A stretch of DNA of 40,366 nucleotides from Streptomyces silaceus (lineage in GTDB: Bacteria; Actinomycetota; Actinomycetes; Streptomycetales; Streptomycetaceae), in assembly GCF_001419745.1 (NCBI RefSeq), contig NZ_LIRJ01000002.1:1-40366 (forward strand), read 5' to 3'. Below, piece after piece: positions 1-24,720 of the stretch. The notes under the pieces are model-generated. The model worked only from the letters and a program-made list of their open reading frames with translations. It had not been told where the DNA came from and searched no databases. Every line of letters begins with the position of its first letter. The stretch's first letter is position 1. A program made the position numbers and the translations under genes.

Positions 1-6431
<6,431 letters not shown>

Positions 6432-6484
6432 GGTCGGTGTCGCTCCCTGATTGCTCGGCGGCGCCGGGGTGTCGCGGCGCGGGG

Positions 6485-17254
<10,770 letters not shown>

Positions 17255-17291
17255 GCACGCATCTCCACTTTCCACCGACGCCTTTTTCCTC

Positions 17292-17337
17292 ACCGTAGTG
17301 ACGGCCCCGAAAAGGCCCCACCCTTACGGACCCCTAG
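17292..17337 (-). promoter_or_regulatory. Predicted PKS A promoter with paired CTAGGGG-like heptamers
   Basis: Read on the minus strand: CTAGGGG (17337-17331), 3 nt, GTAAGGG (17327-17321), 23 nt, TACGGT (17297-17292) as a TANNNT -10 box. The predicted transcription start near 17285 leaves a leader of about 30 nt before the ATG at 17254. No TTGACA-like -35 is present, so an activator at about -36 to -52 is likely. The layout matches the two divergent promoters at 25.7-25.8 kb almost base for base. The call is inferred from that repeated geometry. Confidence 0.6.
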
Positions 17338-17345
17338 GCCCTTTT
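17310..17345 (-). terminator. Possible weak hairpin after the glutamate mutase gene, overlapping the PKS A promoter
   Basis: Just after the TAA at 17350, the minus strand reads AAAAGGGCC, about 19 nt, then GGCCTTTT. This can pair over 8 bp with one bulged G, and ends in a short T run. It overlaps the paired heptamers of the PKS A promoter, so it might end starter-operon transcripts where PKS transcription begins. The stem is modest and the call tentative. Confidence 0.25.
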
Positions 17346-17349
17346 CCCT

Positions 17350-18615
17350 TTAGCCGGACACCGCTCCGGGTGTGGTTTCCGGGTCGAACGAACGGCGAAT
17401 GTAGGACAGTGACGCGATCAGTTCCCCGGACGTGATGGCGTGCGAGGACCGGGCGTCGGCGATACCGGCCAGCGGCATCCTCCCGATGTCGGCCCAGCGC
17501 AGCCTGCCGTCCTCGTCGATGTAACTCCTGCTGAGTCCCGCGTTGTCCGGATGCAGGCAGTAGGGAACGTCGAGATATCCCAGGGCGAAGGCCGAAAGCA
17601 GCGCCTTGCCGAGGTCGTCGTCCATCTCCAGGACCGCGTTGACCAGTGCGGACGCCTCCGCGTACGTCTGGGACGCGGTGCCGGGCAGCGGGGCGCGCTC
17701 GGTGCGTGCGGCCACCGCGGCCGCGTATTCGAGGGCGTCCACGTTTTCCTGGACGGTCGGAATGCGCCGGGATTCGGCGACGGTTTTCACGATGAGCCGT
17801 TCCGAGCCGCTCGCGACGGCGAGTTCGGCGGCTTGGCCGAGCAGCCGGTAGGCACCTTGCGGGGTCTCGGGATACAGCCCCATGTAGGCGTAGACGACCA
17901 CATGCCATTCCGCGTCCGGCAGGAGTTCACCGAGCAGACTGCGCAATGCGGCCACGGCTTCCGCGTCCTGTCGCGCATGGGTCTGCTGCGCGTAACTGGC
18001 CGAAATGCTGCGGATGCCGTGCCGGTAGAAGAACAGCGCCTCCAGGGCGCTGACGGCCACCAGCAGGCTCGGCGGACAGAGCTGGCCGAGCACGCAGCCG
18101 CCGAAGGTCTCCAGGTGCGGTTCGGCGCCGGTCTCCCGCAGTGCGGCCAGGAGCGCGCAGGACTCGGCCCAGTTGGCGACCGACTCGCGCAGCGGTACGC
18201 GGCCGTAGGGCAGGCAGTACGAGACGGGACCGCCCTCGGACGCGTCGAGGCCGACCGTCATCAGGGCGCGGAAGATGTCCTGCGGGGCGGCCGAGCCGTG
18301 CCGGACCTGCACCGGGAAGCCGGGCCCCCGGATGCCGTCGAGCACCTGGTGGGTGGTGGCCCTGTCGTGGCTGACGATGGGGTAGCCGTTGAGCGACACC
18401 CCTTCCAGGAGGGCCAGTTCGGCCGACTCCAGGTCCCCGACGCGGGTGTAGCTGTCGAGGGTGAGGGTGCCCACCGTCGTGGCGGCGGCGTCGCGGGTGG
18501 CGAGCAGGCCCGCGCGCATGCGGGCCGGCTCGCTCATGCCCATCCGGGGCTGGACCACCAGGTGCCCGGCGTCGTGAGCCCGGCGGACGAATCCGCCGAA
18601 CCCGTCTCCGGTCAC
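17350..18615 (-). CDS. Glutamate (methylaspartate) mutase catalytic subunit, E/epsilon type
   Basis: Large subunit (421 aa) of the adenosylcobalamin-dependent mutase that isomerises L-glutamate to threo-3-methylaspartate. Recognised from the overall family pattern: an early QPRMGM segment, SLNGYPIVSHDRA, the VRHGSAAPQDIFRALM stretch that fits the substrate-binding arginine region of a TIM barrel, and the EGGPVSYCLPYGR motif. It starts with GTG at 18615, overlapping the TGA of the small-subunit gene by 4 nt, so the two subunits are probably made in step. It is shorter than the roughly 480-residue clostridial enzyme, as in other antibiotic-cluster copies known to me. Beside the adenylation and decarboxylase genes, its likely role is to supply 3-methylaspartate as starter precursor. 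The 3' third looks somewhat less GC-biased than its neighbours by eye. Confidence 0.85.
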   Translation of the reverse strand: MTGDGFGGFVRRAHDAGHLVVQPRMGMSEPARMRAGLLATRDAAATTVGTLTLDSYTRVGDLESAELALLEGVSLNGYPIVSHDRATTHQVLDGIRGPGFPVQVRHGSAAPQDIFRALMTVGLDASEGGPVSYCLPYGRVPLRESVANWAESCALLAALRETGAEPHLETFGGCVLGQLCPPSLLVAVSALEALFFYRHGIRSISASYAQQTHARQDAEAVAALRSLLGELLPDAEWHVVVYAYMGLYPETPQGAYRLLGQAAELAVASGSERLIVKTVAESRRIPTVQENVDALEYAAAVAARTERAPLPGTASQTYAEASALVNAVLEMDDDLGKALLSAFALGYLDVPYCLHPDNAGLSRSYIDEDGRLRWADIGRMPLAGIADARSSHAITSGELIASLSYIRRSFDPETTPGAVSG

Positions 18616-19079
18616 ACCAGGGCCCGCTGCGGCAGTCCGTCGAGCATCCGCAGGAAGGCCGCGACGCCCTCGGCGCTGTCGTCGAACACCTCGTCGTAGC
18701 CGGCGGCGCGCAGGGCGGCCAGGTCGTCGGCGCTGCGGGCGCCCGCGATGCCGAGCTTGCCGCCGATCACGGCGGGCACGTCGGCGAGTTCGGCGCGCTC
18801 GCGCAGCCGGGTGATGGTGCGCATGCCGTCCTGGTAGCCGTGGCCGTTGACGCTGCTGACCACGACGAGGGCGGGCCGGTGCGCGAGGGCCTCGGAGATC
18901 AGCAGCTCCTCGGGCACGCAGGGGCCGAGGTTGACGACGCGGTGGCCGTGCTCCTCCAGGAGGAGCTGCAGGAAGACCAGGTTCCAGGTGTGGGAGTCGG
19001 AGATGCCGCCGGCGACGATGACGGGGGCGTCGTCGGAGCCGTCGCGTGCGGAGCCGAAGGGGGCGGTGGGCAGAGTCAT
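18612..19079 (-). CDS. Glutamate (methylaspartate) mutase B12-binding subunit, S/sigma type
   Basis: Small cobalamin-binding subunit (155 aa) of glutamate mutase. The Rossmann-like fold is visible as VIVAGGISDSHTWN near residue 20, VVSSVNGHGYQDG in the middle and VIGGKLG later, matching the DxHxxG...SxL...GG pattern of B12-binding domains. The cobalt-ligand His is kept in DSHTWN, but the Gly of DxHxxG is replaced by Asn; I recall this variant in other actinobacterial mutases. The ATG at 19079 overlaps the decarboxylase TGA as TGATG. A GTG one codon upstream at 19082 would instead give the GTGA overlap seen at neighbouring junctions, and the sequence cannot decide between them. The TGA at 18612 overlaps the start of the large-subunit gene. 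Confidence 0.85.
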   Translation of the reverse strand: MTLPTAPFGSARDGSDDAPVIVAGGISDSHTWNLVFLQLLLEEHGHRVVNLGPCVPEELLISEALAHRPALVVVSSVNGHGYQDGMRTITRLRERAELADVPAVIGGKLGIAGARSADDLAALRAAGYDEVFDDSAEGVAAFLRMLDGLPQRALV

Positions 19080-20320
19080 CACAGGGCCTGTCCGTGCTCG
19101 TAGGTGCGGAGGTGTTCGATGCGGGACACCGACACCAGTTCCTCGCCGCGCACCACGACTTCCGCGGGCGCGGGTCTGCCGAGGAACATCAGGAGGCTGG
19201 CGGTGGGTCCGTAGGAGCCGGCGTTCGGGACGGTCAGGACGTCGCCCGGTGCGAGGTCGGGCAGGGCGACGTCACGACCGAGCAGGTCGCCGGGGGTGCA
19301 CAGCGGGCCGACGAGGGTGGCGGGCACGGCGCCCGTGTCCGCGCGCGACTCGTCGGGCTCGACGGAGACCGGCAGGATGCGGCCGAGCCCGGACATGCCG
19401 CCGAAGGTGTTGATCCCGGCGTCCAGGATGAGGAAGCGCCGGCCGCGGCTCTCCTTGACGTTGACGATGCCGGCGAGCAGCGTGCCGCTGTCGGCGACGA
19501 GGTAGCGGCCGGACTCGCAGGCGATGCGGGGCCCGCCCTCGCGCCAGCCGGGGAAGTGCTCGTCGAGCGCGTCCGACAGCGCCTCGCGCAGCGTGCCGTA
19601 GACCGGCCGCTCGCCCCGCACCGCGTAGGGCGCGGCGAACCCGCCGCCGATGTCGACGAAGCGGAACGGCACGCCCAGCAGCGTCTGGAGTTCGGCCGCG
19701 GTGGCGATGGTGTGCCGGAACTCGGCGATCAGGCTCGCCTCGTCCTTGGCGTTGCTGAGCGGGAAGAAGTGCAGGCCCGCGACGGCGGTGCCGGGCACGT
19801 CGCGCAGTTCGGCGGCGAGCGCGGGCAGGGTCTCGCTGTCGAAGCCGAACTGCGAGGGCACGCCGGTCATCCGGATGCTGGTGGCGGCGGCGCCGGTGGC
19901 GTTGTTGACCCGCAGCAGGCAGTCGGCGGTGACGCCGAGCCGTACGGCGATCTCGCCGACGCGCCGCAGGTCGCCGAGCGACTCGACGGAGAACAGCCGT
20001 ACGCCCTCGGCGAGCGCCTCGGTCAGCTCCTCCTCGGTCTTGCCGGGGCCGGTGTAGAGGATGTCGGCGCCGGCGAAGCCCGCCTGGAGCACGGCGGCGA
20101 GTTCTCCGGTGGAGCTGATCTCCGCCCGGCACTTCCGCCCGTCGCCGGCGCGCATCTCGCGCAGGATCTCCGGGTGCGGGTTGGCCTTGGCGGCGTAGAA
20201 CAGCTCGACCTCCTCGGGCAGCGCGGCGAACAGGTCGCTCCGCGCGGCCGCGACCCGGTCGAGGTCGTACACGTACGCGGGGGTTCCGAAGCGCTTGGCG
20301 AGCTCGGCGGTGCCGGTCAC
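19079..20320 (-). CDS. PLP-dependent decarboxylase of 3-methylaspartyl-ACP, VinO type
   Basis: Fold-type III decarboxylase (413 aa) of the DAP/Orn/Arg decarboxylase group 2 family. Visible signatures: PLP lysine Lys45 in FYAAKANPH, FVDIGGGF 221-228 for phosphate binding, ESGRYLVA 269-276, the second-barrel Cys341 in GPLCTPGD, and NAGSYG 366-371. In vicenistatin biosynthesis VinO removes the alpha-carboxylate of 3-methylaspartyl-VinL, giving 3-amino-2-methylpropionyl-ACP. This enzyme sits in the same gene neighbourhood and should do the same. The GTG start at 20320 overlaps the preceding TGA (GTGA), with AAGGA about 8 nt upstream. A free-amino-acid decarboxylase such as LysA is the alternative, but the context argues against it. 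Confidence 0.88.
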   Translation of the reverse strand: MTGTAELAKRFGTPAYVYDLDRVAAARSDLFAALPEEVELFYAAKANPHPEILREMRAGDGRKCRAEISSTGELAAVLQAGFAGADILYTGPGKTEEELTEALAEGVRLFSVESLGDLRRVGEIAVRLGVTADCLLRVNNATGAAATSIRMTGVPSQFGFDSETLPALAAELRDVPGTAVAGLHFFPLSNAKDEASLIAEFRHTIATAAELQTLLGVPFRFVDIGGGFAAPYAVRGERPVYGTLREALSDALDEHFPGWREGGPRIACESGRYLVADSGTLLAGIVNVKESRGRRFLILDAGINTFGGMSGLGRILPVSVEPDESRADTGAVPATLVGPLCTPGDLLGRDVALPDLAPGDVLTVPNAGSYGPTASLLMFLGRPAPAEVVVRGEELVSVSRIEHLRTYEHGQAL

Positions 20321-21873
20321 AGCGGGGTTCCTTCCAGGAGGCGGGCGAGCTCCTTGCGGTCGTGCTTGCCGTGCAGGGTCAGCGGCAGCTCGTCGACGAC
20401 GCGGGCGACCGCGGGCACCTTGGCGGGCTCCAGGCGCAGGGAGAGTTCGCGCAGCAGGACGTGCGGGTCGATCTCGCCCTCGACGAAGACGGCGAGGGGG
20501 CGGTCGTCGGCGGGCGCGAGGGCGGCGGCGGCCCGGATGCCGGGGACGTCGGTGGCGGCGGCCTCGATCTCGGTGGTGCTCATGCGCACGCCCTTGTGCT
20601 TGAACATGTCGTCGCGGCGGCCCTCGTAGTAGAGGAAGCCGTCCTCGTCGGTGTGGCCGAAGTCACCGGTGTGCAGCCGCAGTCCGCCGTCCGGGGCGGG
20701 GCGGAAGGCGCGGGCCGTCTGCTCGGGGGCACGCCAGTAGCCGGGCATGACGTGCGGGCCCTCGACGACGATCTCGCCGGTCTGTCCCGGCTCCAGTTCG
20801 CGGCCCTCGTCGTCGACGGCGAAGGCGCGGGTGCCGGGCAGCGGGCGGCCGACCGAGGTGGGCTTGGCGTCCTGGTACCGCGGCGGCAGCACGGAGATGC
20901 GCTTGCACTCGGTCTGCCCGAACTGGATGACGACCTCGGAGCCGGGGAACGCGGTGCGCAGCCCGTCGGCGGTGGTCTTCGGCAGGGCGGCGCCGGTGTT
21001 GGTGAACATCCGCACCCGCGACTCCTGCCGCGGTTCGCGCTCGGCGAGCGCGCAGATCATGGTGGCGAGCGACGGCACGATGGGCACGACGGTGGCGCCG
21101 GTCTCGCGGATGCGCCGCAGCAGCACGAGGTCGGACTCGCCGTCGGCGAGGACGAGTTCGCTGCGCCCGATGGCGGTCATCAGGACCTTGTAGAGGCCGT
21201 AGTCCCAGGAGATGGGGAACCGGCAGAACACCACGTCGTCGGGGCGGTAGCCGAGTTCGAGGTCGATCGCCTCGGAGGCGAAGACCATTCGTCCGTGCGG
21301 GCACACGACCGCCTTGGGGGCCGCGGTGGAGCCGGAGGTGTAGACGAGGACGGCGATGTCGTCGGGGGTGACCCGGGCGCCGCCGGAGCGGGCCTCCTTC
21401 TCGCGCAGCGCCTCGATGTCCCGCCACACCTCGCCCAGCGGGAGAACCGGCGCCGCCTCGCTCAGGGCGGCGATCCGGTCCACGGCGCCGTCGTCGGCGA
21501 CGACCAGGACGGGCTCGGCGTTGGCGATGACCGCGCGCAGGTGGAAGTCCTTCATGCCGGTGTTGACGGGCACGAGGACGGCGCCGCGGCGGGCGGTGCC
21601 GTAGACCAGCGCGACCAGCTCGCGGGTGCTGGGCACCTGGACGAGGACCCGGTCGCCGTGGCCGACGCCCCGGGACTCCAGCCAGGCGTCGACGGCGTGG
21701 CTGTGGGCGGCCAGTTCGCGGTAGGTCCACCGGCCGGTGCCGTCGCTGACGGCGGCCGCGTCGGGGGCGGCGGCGGTGGCCTCGTCGAGCAGGGCGTGCA
21801 CGGTGACGTCCGTGCGCGCGGCCTGCCGTCGAGGGGTCTCGGTGCGGGCTTCTGTTGTCCGTTGACGGTTCAC
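20317..21873 (-). CDS. Beta-amino acid adenylation enzyme, VinN type (predicted 3-methylaspartate)
   Basis: Stand-alone ANL-superfamily adenylation enzyme (518 aa). Motifs: A3 P-loop YTSGSTAAPKAV 178-189, a Trp-Asp-Tyr in the substrate region 223-225, A5-like FGQTE 318-322, A7 HTGD 401-404 and A10 lysine in HGKHDRKEL (Lys503). A Lys-Arg pair directly after A5 (324-325) fits a pocket that binds a second carboxylate, and from memory VinN uses such a pair for 3-methylaspartate. It probably activates the beta-carboxylate of 3-methylaspartate and loads the free ACP at 23,477-23,728. The GTG start at 21873 overlaps the TGA of the upstream adenylation gene by 4 nt. The adjacent glutamate mutase favours 3-methylaspartate over aspartate. 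Confidence 0.87.
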   Translation of the reverse strand: MNRQRTTEARTETPRRQAARTDVTVHALLDEATAAAPDAAAVSDGTGRWTYRELAAHSHAVDAWLESRGVGHGDRVLVQVPSTRELVALVYGTARRGAVLVPVNTGMKDFHLRAVIANAEPVLVVADDGAVDRIAALSEAAPVLPLGEVWRDIEALREKEARSGGARVTPDDIAVLVYTSGSTAAPKAVVCPHGRMVFASEAIDLELGYRPDDVVFCRFPISWDYGLYKVLMTAIGRSELVLADGESDLVLLRRIRETGATVVPIVPSLATMICALAEREPRQESRVRMFTNTGAALPKTTADGLRTAFPGSEVVIQFGQTECKRISVLPPRYQDAKPTSVGRPLPGTRAFAVDDEGRELEPGQTGEIVVEGPHVMPGYWRAPEQTARAFRPAPDGGLRLHTGDFGHTDEDGFLYYEGRRDDMFKHKGVRMSTTEIEAAATDVPGIRAAAALAPADDRPLAVFVEGEIDPHVLLRELSLRLEPAKVPAVARVVDELPLTLHGKHDRKELARLLEGTPL

Positions 21874-23462
21874 TGCGCCCCGTTCTGCCTTTCGTCCGTG
21901 GTCCCGCGTCCGGCGGGAGCGGCGGTGCCCTGAGCCATGGCCGCCGCGGCGCGGGCGGCCAGCTGCCTGCGGTCCGTCTTGCGGTTGGGGTTCAGGGGGA
22001 ATGCGTCGAGGTGGTGGTAGGCCCGGGGCACGACCGCGGCCGGCAGGACCTGCCGCAGGTGGCGGGCGAGCCGGACGGGCGGCACGGGTTCGCCGGTGTG
22101 GAAGACGGCCAGCTCGACCGTGCCGTCCACGGGGACCGCGACGGCCACGGCGTCCTGGACGCCCGCGCAGTCGCGTACGGCGGCCTCGACCTCGGCGAGT
22201 TCGAGGCGCACGCCGTGCACCTGGACCTGCGCGTCGGTGCGCCCCAGGTACAGCCAGCCGCCGTCGTCGTCGGCGCGGCGGACCCGGTCCCCGGTGCGGT
22301 AGAAGCGGTGGCCGTCGTGCTCCAGGAACCGTCCGGCGTCGTCGGCGGGGTCGAGGTAGCCGGGCGTCAGCTGCGGCCCGGCCACGCACAGTTCGCCCTC
22401 GTCGGCGTCGCTCGGGGCGCCCGAGTCGTCGAGGAGCAGCACCTCGTGGCCCTCGTGGACGGCGCCGATGGGCACCATGTCGTTGAGGTGACGCACCGGC
22501 GACCAGCGGTGGGCCGTGACGGTGATGGTGAGCTCGGTGGGGCCGTACAGGTTCTCCAGCGCCGAGGCGGGCGCCGCGGCGGCCCAGTCCTCGGCGTCCC
22601 GGCAGCCGAGCGCCTCCCCGGCGAAGAAGCTCCAGCGCAGCGACGGCAGCGCGCCCGGGGTCAGGCCGCCCATGCGACGGATCAGGGTGATCGCGCTGGG
22701 CGTGGAGAACCACACGGTCAGACCGTGCTCGGCGGCGAACTCCGGCATGCGGCGGTAGGCCTGCGGCGGGGGCGGCACGAGGGTCGCGCCGGCGCCCCAG
22801 GCGCAGAACAGGTCGAACATCCCGCAGTCGAAGTTCAGGTCGAAGGTCTGCGAGAAGACGTCGTCGGGGCCGAAGTCGTAGCGCCGGTCGAGGAGCCCGA
22901 AATAGTGCGCGGTGTTGGCGTGGGTGACCGGCACGCCCTTGGGCCGGCCGGTCGAGCCCGAGGTGAACAGGACGTACGCAATGTCCGTGGGACGTACGGG
23001 CATGGGCGCCTTCAGCGCGCTGTCCGGGTCCACGGGCAGCGCGGGCATCGGCCCGTCGCCCGCCGGGCTCAGTGTGGGCAGCCGCAGGCCGTCCTCGTGC
23101 AGGGCGGCCAGCGCCGGCTGTGCCTCGTCGGCGGCGAGCAGCACGTCGACGCCCGCCGCCTCGATCATCTGGCGGGTGCGGACCGCGGGGAACGCGGGCT
23201 GCAGCGGTACGACGGTCAGGCCGCTGTAGAGGGCGGCCAGGAGCGCGGCGTACGCCGTGGGGCCCTTCCCGACCGGCACGCCCACGGTGTGCCGGCCGTC
23301 CGGCAGCCCGGCCAGCAGGGAGCCGGCCAGCGTCAGGGCGCGTTCGTGCAGTTCGCGGTAGGTCGGGCTCGCGCCGTCGGCGCGCAGCGCGGGCCGGTCC
23401 GGGGACAGGGCGAGGCCGCGCAGGAAGCGTCCGGACAGCGTGCCGTCCATGGTGGGGTCCAC
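21870..23462 (-). CDS. Aminoacyl-capping adenylation enzyme, VinM type (predicted L-alanine)
   Basis: Second stand-alone adenylation enzyme (530 aa), more like an NRPS A domain. Motifs: FTSGSTGRPKG 166-176, FDLNFD 207-212, NLYGPTE 304-310, YRTGD, and NPNRKTDRRQL near the C terminus with the A10 lysine. In vicenistatin biosynthesis VinM attaches L-alanine to the amino group of the ACP-bound beta-amino acid, hiding the amine during chain extension. The aminopeptidase gene in the same operon supports that role, although alanine rather than glycine or another residue is inferred only from the family. The GTG at 23462 is preferred because GGAG lies 8 nt upstream. The ATG at 23450 would be 20 nt from it. 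It starts 14 nt after the ACP stop. Confidence 0.85.
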   Translation of the reverse strand: MDPTMDGTLSGRFLRGLALSPDRPALRADGASPTYRELHERALTLAGSLLAGLPDGRHTVGVPVGKGPTAYAALLAALYSGLTVVPLQPAFPAVRTRQMIEAAGVDVLLAADEAQPALAALHEDGLRLPTLSPAGDGPMPALPVDPDSALKAPMPVRPTDIAYVLFTSGSTGRPKGVPVTHANTAHYFGLLDRRYDFGPDDVFSQTFDLNFDCGMFDLFCAWGAGATLVPPPPQAYRRMPEFAAEHGLTVWFSTPSAITLIRRMGGLTPGALPSLRWSFFAGEALGCRDAEDWAAAAPASALENLYGPTELTITVTAHRWSPVRHLNDMVPIGAVHEGHEVLLLDDSGAPSDADEGELCVAGPQLTPGYLDPADDAGRFLEHDGHRFYRTGDRVRRADDDGGWLYLGRTDAQVQVHGVRLELAEVEAAVRDCAGVQDAVAVAVPVDGTVELAVFHTGEPVPPVRLARHLRQVLPAAVVPRAYHHLDAFPLNPNRKTDRRQLAARAAAAMAQGTAAPAGRGTTDERQNGAQ

Positions 23463-23476
23463 GGTGGCGTCTCCGG

Positions 23477-23728
23477 CTAGCTCGCGGAGGGCTGGAGCAT
23501 GCTCTCCACGGTCGCCCACAGGACACCGGCGCTGCGGAAGGTGTCCATGGTCAGCGCGCCGTCGAGGAAGCGTATGCCGTAGGTCTCCTCCAGGGTGCCG
23601 AGCAGTTGCACGGTGGCCAGCGAGTCCAGGCCGAGGTCGCGCAGTTCGGCGTCGGGGGTCAGCGGCTCCTGCGGCGGCAGGAAGGGCAGGAAGGTGCGCA
23701 CGGCCTGTTCGAACTGGTCGTCCCACAT
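23477..23728 (-). CDS. Free-standing acyl carrier protein for the starter, VinL type
   Basis: Single carrier-protein domain of 83 aa with the phosphopantetheine site LGLDSL (Ser36). It should carry 3-methylaspartate, then its decarboxylated form, then the capped dipeptide-like starter as thioesters before transfer to PKS A. It has one of the strongest ribosome sites in the window, GGAGG 7 nt upstream of the ATG, which suits a carrier protein needed in excess. It lies 36 nt after the stop of the acyltransferase gene and 14 nt before the VinM-type gene. The C-terminal half is atypical for a PKS-embedded ACP, consistent with a discrete carrier recognised by dedicated partners. Confidence 0.9.
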   Translation of the reverse strand: MWDDQFEQAVRTFLPFLPPQEPLTPDAELRDLGLDSLATVQLLGTLEETYGIRFLDGALTMDTFRSAGVLWATVESMLQPSAS

Positions 23729-23764
23729 GATGTTGCCTCCATCGGGTCAGGTACGGGGAGTTGG

Positions 23765-24700
23765 TCAGGCGGCGCGGATGGGCCGCCGGGGTGCCATGGC
23801 CAGCCGCGGGTGCGCGGCGACGACCTCGAAGTTGCGGGTCGTGCAGGGAACCCGGCCGAACAGGCTGTCGGGTCCCGCGACGCAGACCCGTCGTACGCCG
23901 AGGTCCTTCAGGGAAGCGGTGACGCTCGGCCAGTCCAGGGGTTTGACGAAGCTGTCGAGGAGCATGGTGCGCAGTTCCTCGCCGGTGCGCAGGAGCGCGC
24001 CGTCCTGGTCGGCGACGACGGCGGGCGTCGGGTCGGCGAAGGTGAAGGCGGACAGCACCTCGCGCTCGGCCTTGGCGCGCAGCGGCCCGAACGCGGCGGC
24101 GTGCATGGGCGGGCGCATCGTGTACAGCGGCAGTCCGCCGACGGCGCGCAGCCGCTTCTCCATCCACTCCACGCGGTGTTCGGCGAGGGAGATCATCGCG
24201 AAGTCCTCGTCGACGTAGCAGGAGATCTCGTGCCACTCCCCCAGGTCGTCGAGTTCGGCGCGGATCTCGTCGAGCCGCTCCTTGGGGGTGCGGACGAAGG
24301 ACAGCGTCACGATGTCGCGGTGCTCGTGGGCGAAGTAGTCGTCCAGGCAGCGGGCGATGCCCACGGTCAGGCGGATCGCGTCGGGCAGGGAGAGGGCGCC
24401 GGAGTAGGCGACGGCGGCCTTCTCGCCGAAGCTGGGTCCGGTCACCACGTCGGGTTCGACGCCGAGGCGGTCCCTGGCCCAGTACGCGCTGGCGAGGCAG
24501 TTGACGAAGAAGGCGACCTGTGCGGCCTCGGAGTAGTCGCCGTCGGCCTGCCGGAAGGCGTCGACGAGGGAGTAGCCGAGGGTCTCGTCGGCGACGGCGA
24601 CCAGGTCCCGGGCATGCCGCTCGGCGACCATGAACCGGCCGACGTCGGCGAAGGAGTTGGGGCCCATCCCCGGGAAGACGAGAGCGGTGTCGTAGGCCAT
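23765..24700 (-). CDS. Stand-alone starter acyltransferase, VinK type
   Basis: Discrete malonyltransferase-fold protein (311 aa). The nucleophile elbow is GPSFGE (Ser90), and PPMHAAAF (His200) replaces the HAFH/YASH segment of extender-loading ATs. The start VFPGMGPN corresponds to the FxGQG element of ATs. In vicenistatin biosynthesis VinK moves the dipeptidyl starter from VinL to the loading ACP of the first PKS. That job is needed here because PKS A has a naked N-terminal ACP without its own AT. The ATG at 24700 has GGAA 7 nt upstream. A longer reading from 24814 lacks AT homology and runs into the upstream gene. It follows the aminopeptidase stop by 20 nt. A malonyl-CoA role is unlikely given the altered motifs. 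Confidence 0.85.
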   Translation of the reverse strand: MAYDTALVFPGMGPNSFADVGRFMVAERHARDLVAVADETLGYSLVDAFRQADGDYSEAAQVAFFVNCLASAYWARDRLGVEPDVVTGPSFGEKAAVAYSGALSLPDAIRLTVGIARCLDDYFAHEHRDIVTLSFVRTPKERLDEIRAELDDLGEWHEISCYVDEDFAMISLAEHRVEWMEKRLRAVGGLPLYTMRPPMHAAAFGPLRAKAEREVLSAFTFADPTPAVVADQDGALLRTGEELRTMLLDSFVKPLDWPSVTASLKDLGVRRVCVAGPDSLFGRVPCTTRNFEVVAAHPRLAMAPRRPIRAA

Positions 24701-24720
24701 GGCGGGTTCCGTGTGTCCCT

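Noticed and set aside
17255..17293. Upstream GTG start for PKS A at 17293
   Set aside because: It overlaps the predicted -10 box and lies upstream of the inferred transcription start. ATG 17254 has GGAGA 7 nt upstream.
23451..24236. Long upstream extension of the VinM-type adenylation frame
   Set aside because: The extension runs through the ACP and acyltransferase genes in another frame and has no adenylation homology. GTG 23462 with its own ribosome site starts the enzyme.
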